A stretch of DNA of 64,000 nucleotides. Source: Christensenella sp. UBA2853 (GTDB lineage Bacteria > Bacillota > Clostridia > Christensenellales > Aristaeellaceae). Shown here piece after piece: positions 61,884 to 64,000 of the stretch. The translations under genes were made by a program, and so were the position numbers. The stretch spans positions 1 through 64,000 of the forward strand of contig DEFL01000033.1 in the NCBI GenBank assembly GCA_002350845.1, given 5' to 3'. The first letter of the stretch is position 1. Each line of letters begins with the position of its first letter. The notes below the pieces were generated by a model. That model searched no databases and had not been told where the DNA came from. It saw nothing but the letters and a program-made list of their open reading frames with translations.

Positions 61884-63740
61884 TTAACAGTCTTCCGAGC
61901 GCGGGGAAATGATAAGACCAAAGCGATGAGTATAGTTCGCTTCCGATACCCAGGAAAGCCGCCAGAGACTGCCGGGATAGCTCCGCGCAAGGCGTGCATC
62001 CTCAATGCGGATTTCTTCCACATCCACCTTCACATGCTCCTGAAGTGTCCAGCGGATGCATGTATTGCCGGATACTGCCTGGTTTTCCTGGATTTCAGGC
62101 TTATCCCGAAGCATCAGGACAAAGGTCACCGGTACCTTTTCTTTGATGGCCACTTCATCTTCCAGTCCAAACATTCCCTCATCCGAGACAGTCCAGGTTC
62201 TTCTGACAGAGAGCGCCCCGGCCTCCAACGGATAGGCGTGAGACAGGTCCATTGTCATCCCGTTCTTCCTGGCCTCGACTTCCGTTGCGCCGTGTTCGGG
62301 TCCAACACACTGTTCCCAATCCCCGATCTGCGGGACTGAATGATTGCGGGATCGGGTATTAAACAGTTCATAGCGTCTGGGTGAAAAGGTTTTGGCCGTA
62401 TAGGTCATGTTTCCGATATCCACCGCGACCGGGTTTCCGTCAAGGAAGACAACAAAACTGCCGACGTCATTGTGGTTATGGCTTTCTCCGTTGTGGCCGC
62501 CTTTGCCGCAGACCGTCATTCTTCCTTTCCGGACCAGGCGCACCTGCAGGTCCGGAAGCCAGCTGTCCGAGACCGGCTGCGTCACACCGTCCGGGACGTC
62601 ATGGTGTCCGAACAGGCGGTTGAGCATGCGCCACATCTGCGGCGTATCCGACAGATCCTGGCGGACCGGGCCGGAGAGTGTCTGGCCGAACTGCATGAGT
62701 GCCGGATCCTTCAGATATTTCCCCGCATACAGGATGCGCTCTGCACAGACATACGGCTTGGCATCGCAGTCCGCAAAGTTGGCAAACCACTCCCCGCCCA
62801 GCCACATCGTGCGCGGGAAGGAGAGAATATTGCGGATCTTGGGTTCCTCGGAAAACAGCATCCTGCCCTCTGTCATCTCGCTGAGCAGCTGCAGAATATC
62901 CATCAGCGCGCCGCCCGCCATATTCCAGTAGGCCACGCCTTCATCGCAGCCGCCGTCCCCGGGGACAACGTCCAGCCAGCGGTCCACCATCAGGAGGCTC
63001 CGCCGCACCATGCCGGCCAGCCTGAGCCGGTCCTGGATCCCGAGTGCTGCCGTGACAAGCACATTGGAAACAATCCAGGGCGTCCAGTTGCACAGGTCCT
63101 TTCTGAGAAAGCCCATCCACCAGAAATCATCCCTCGTTTCAAACGGGACGAGGATTCGCTTCTCTATCTCCAGATGCACGCGGCGTGTCACCTGCGGGGT
63201 GACACTGTCCAGTGCAGCCCCCGTCAGATACACCACGAAAGAGAGAATCATCGCGGTCTGCGCGGCAAACAGGTCGATCATGGGACTGCGCACATCCGGC
63301 AGCGGTTTTTCCTGAGCGGTCGGCGCCCCGGCATGTGAATCCACATTGTGTGCGGAAATCACCCAGCTCGTTTCCTCCATGATGCACCACAGCCCATTGA
63401 TCACTTCATCCAGATCCTCATCCTTCTCCTCCAGGCAGTAGGCCAGGGTGGACAGGATGAGTTTTTTTCTTCTGAAAAAATAGGGATCCTCAAACACTTT
63501 GCGGTTGCCGCTGCGGGCAAACGCCATGTAATCGGTGGCCAGCAGGACAGGGTACGGTTTTTTCTTTGCCTCTGAGGCTGCTTCAAGGATGGCCCTGCGG
63601 TCTTCATCTGCCACCCGTGCCCATTCTTCCCTGTCTGTACAGTCAGGGAACGGACACCGGTACGGAACCTTCAGAAGTTTTTGCAGATCATGCTCTGCCA
63701 GATATGCTTCAAACACTGCCTTCTCCTCCTTCATGGTCAA
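61884..63740 (-). CDS. Heparinase II/III-like polysaccharide lyase family protein
   Basis: A 618-residue protein with no signal peptide. The N-terminal half is an alpha/alpha toroid (for example WMGFLRKDLCNWTPWIVSNV; GDGGCDEGVAYWNMAGGALM, near residue 270). The C-terminal half is the beta-sandwich of heparinase II/III lyases, with GESHNHNDVGSFVVFLDGNP near residue 425 and the DIGNMTYTAKTFSPRRYELF segment. These enzymes cleave uronic-acid glycans by elimination. Residues Tyr, His and Asn needed for this are plausibly present. TTG 63740 lies 5 bases from AAAGG; ATG 63734 is the alternative start. The substrate is unknown, perhaps an acidic oligosaccharide inside the cell. Confidence 0.86.
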   Translation of the reverse strand: MTMKEEKAVFEAYLAEHDLQKLLKVPYRCPFPDCTDREEWARVADEDRRAILEAASEAKKKPYPVLLATDYMAFARSGNRKVFEDPYFFRRKKLILSTLAYCLEEKDEDLDEVINGLWCIMEETSWVISAHNVDSHAGAPTAQEKPLPDVRSPMIDLFAAQTAMILSFVVYLTGAALDSVTPQVTRRVHLEIEKRILVPFETRDDFWWMGFLRKDLCNWTPWIVSNVLVTAALGIQDRLRLAGMVRRSLLMVDRWLDVVPGDGGCDEGVAYWNMAGGALMDILQLLSEMTEGRMLFSEEPKIRNILSFPRTMWLGGEWFANFADCDAKPYVCAERILYAGKYLKDPALMQFGQTLSGPVRQDLSDTPQMWRMLNRLFGHHDVPDGVTQPVSDSWLPDLQVRLVRKGRMTVCGKGGHNGESHNHNDVGSFVVFLDGNPVAVDIGNMTYTAKTFSPRRYELFNTRSRNHSVPQIGDWEQCVGPEHGATEVEARKNGMTMDLSHAYPLEAGALSVRRTWTVSDEGMFGLEDEVAIKEKVPVTFVLMLRDKPEIQENQAVSGNTCIRWTLQEHVKVDVEEIRIEDARLARSYPGSLWRLSWVSEANYTHRFGLIISPRSEDC

Positions 63741-63778
63741 TCGCGCCTTTCCTTCGGCTGAAAAAACTGCCTGCTGCT

Positions 63779-64000
63779 TTACTCAGCAGCTGTTCTTCCG
63801 CTTTCTGCCTGTCCGCGGAGCGGCCCGCCGCCCGGCAGATCATACACAAAGCGGTTCAGATAATACTCTGAAGAACCCGTCACCAGCGCGCTGAGCTCTT
63901 CTGTGCCGTACCGTTCGAGGAGGGTCGGAATATCCGCATACAGACTGGTGCCAATGCCCAGTCTCCTGCCCTCAATCGTATATCCGAGTGCTTCCATGAC
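63779..64000 (-). CDS. C-terminal end of an unidentified protein, cut by the window edge
   Basis: About 73 residues are visible, from MEALGYTIEGRRLGIGTSLY to a stop at 63779. The frame stays open to the window edge, so this is the end of a longer gene and Met 63997 is not necessarily its start. The segment includes VTGSSEYYLNRFVYDLPGG and ends in a Gly/Arg-rich tail. I do not recognise the family. It is read toward the lyase gene 38 bases away on the same strand, so it is probably in the same operon. Confidence 0.55.
   Translation of the reverse strand, partial: VMEALGYTIEGRRLGIGTSLYADIPTLLERYGTEELSALVTGSSEYYLNRFVYDLPGGGPLRGQAESGRTAAE

Overview
The window reads as chromosomal DNA of a Clostridia-type Firmicute, probably a gut or rumen polysaccharide user. 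The support is: strong AGGAGG ribosome sites, several TTG starts, a T-box ahead of ileS, a Firmicute gene set (DUF1292, RqcH/NFACT, DUF3899, rpsO-pnp), moderately high GC, and pectin-degradation genes. No tRNA, rRNA or CRISPR array was seen. The species cannot be fixed from the sequence.

Layout. 1-8.1 kb: a GNAT acetyltransferase, a small TnpW-like mobile-element relic, a divergent peptide deformylase, a GH4 glycosidase (CHEV type, probable alpha-galacturonidase), a secreted protein, a giant zinc-ribbon/TPR membrane protein, and a 56-residue secreted peptide gene with its own promoter and terminator. 8.2-23 kb: a six-gene oligopeptide ABC transporter operon in which the substrate-binding protein, one permease and both ATPases carry large extra domains, then a decayed reading frame and a TldD/TldE pair. 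Transposase relics and an 18-bp near-repeat bracket this block. 23-29 kb: a two-gene metal-handling GTPase operon (CobW with a His/Asp tail, then a CobW-like/DUF1980-like fusion), a HAD phosphatase and RqcH on the other strand, and a secreted protein with FMN-attachment-like motifs.

29-48 kb is mostly housekeeping: rpsO-pnp; an M16 peptidase-RuvX-DUF1292-deacetylase operon; M32 carboxypeptidase; sirtuin-nitroreductase; RpiR regulator-flavoprotein-exonuclease-uridine kinase; a double-HTH regulator; T-box-ileS; and an XRE-TPR regulator. 49-55.4 kb (minus strand) is a second, normal-sized peptide ABC transporter with a C39-like protein. It is preceded by a consensus promoter, a 29-codon Cys-rich reading frame and a terminator, which looks like a cysteine-sensing attenuator. 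55.4-64 kb is a pectin/acidic-glycan locus: a CE8-like/CE12 fusion, GH43 and ribulokinase under one consensus promoter, a MATE exporter, a heparinase-like lyase, and the end of an unidentified protein.

The GH4, CE8/CE12, GH43 and ribulokinase genes fit breakdown of pectin side chains and use of arabinose and galacturonate. The most unusual items are the enlarged ABC transporter, the Cys-rich leader/attenuator, the 56-residue secreted peptide, the CobW/DUF1980 fusion, and the pectinesterase-like domain that has lost its catalytic Asp residues. All functions are read from sequence motifs only; no database search was run.
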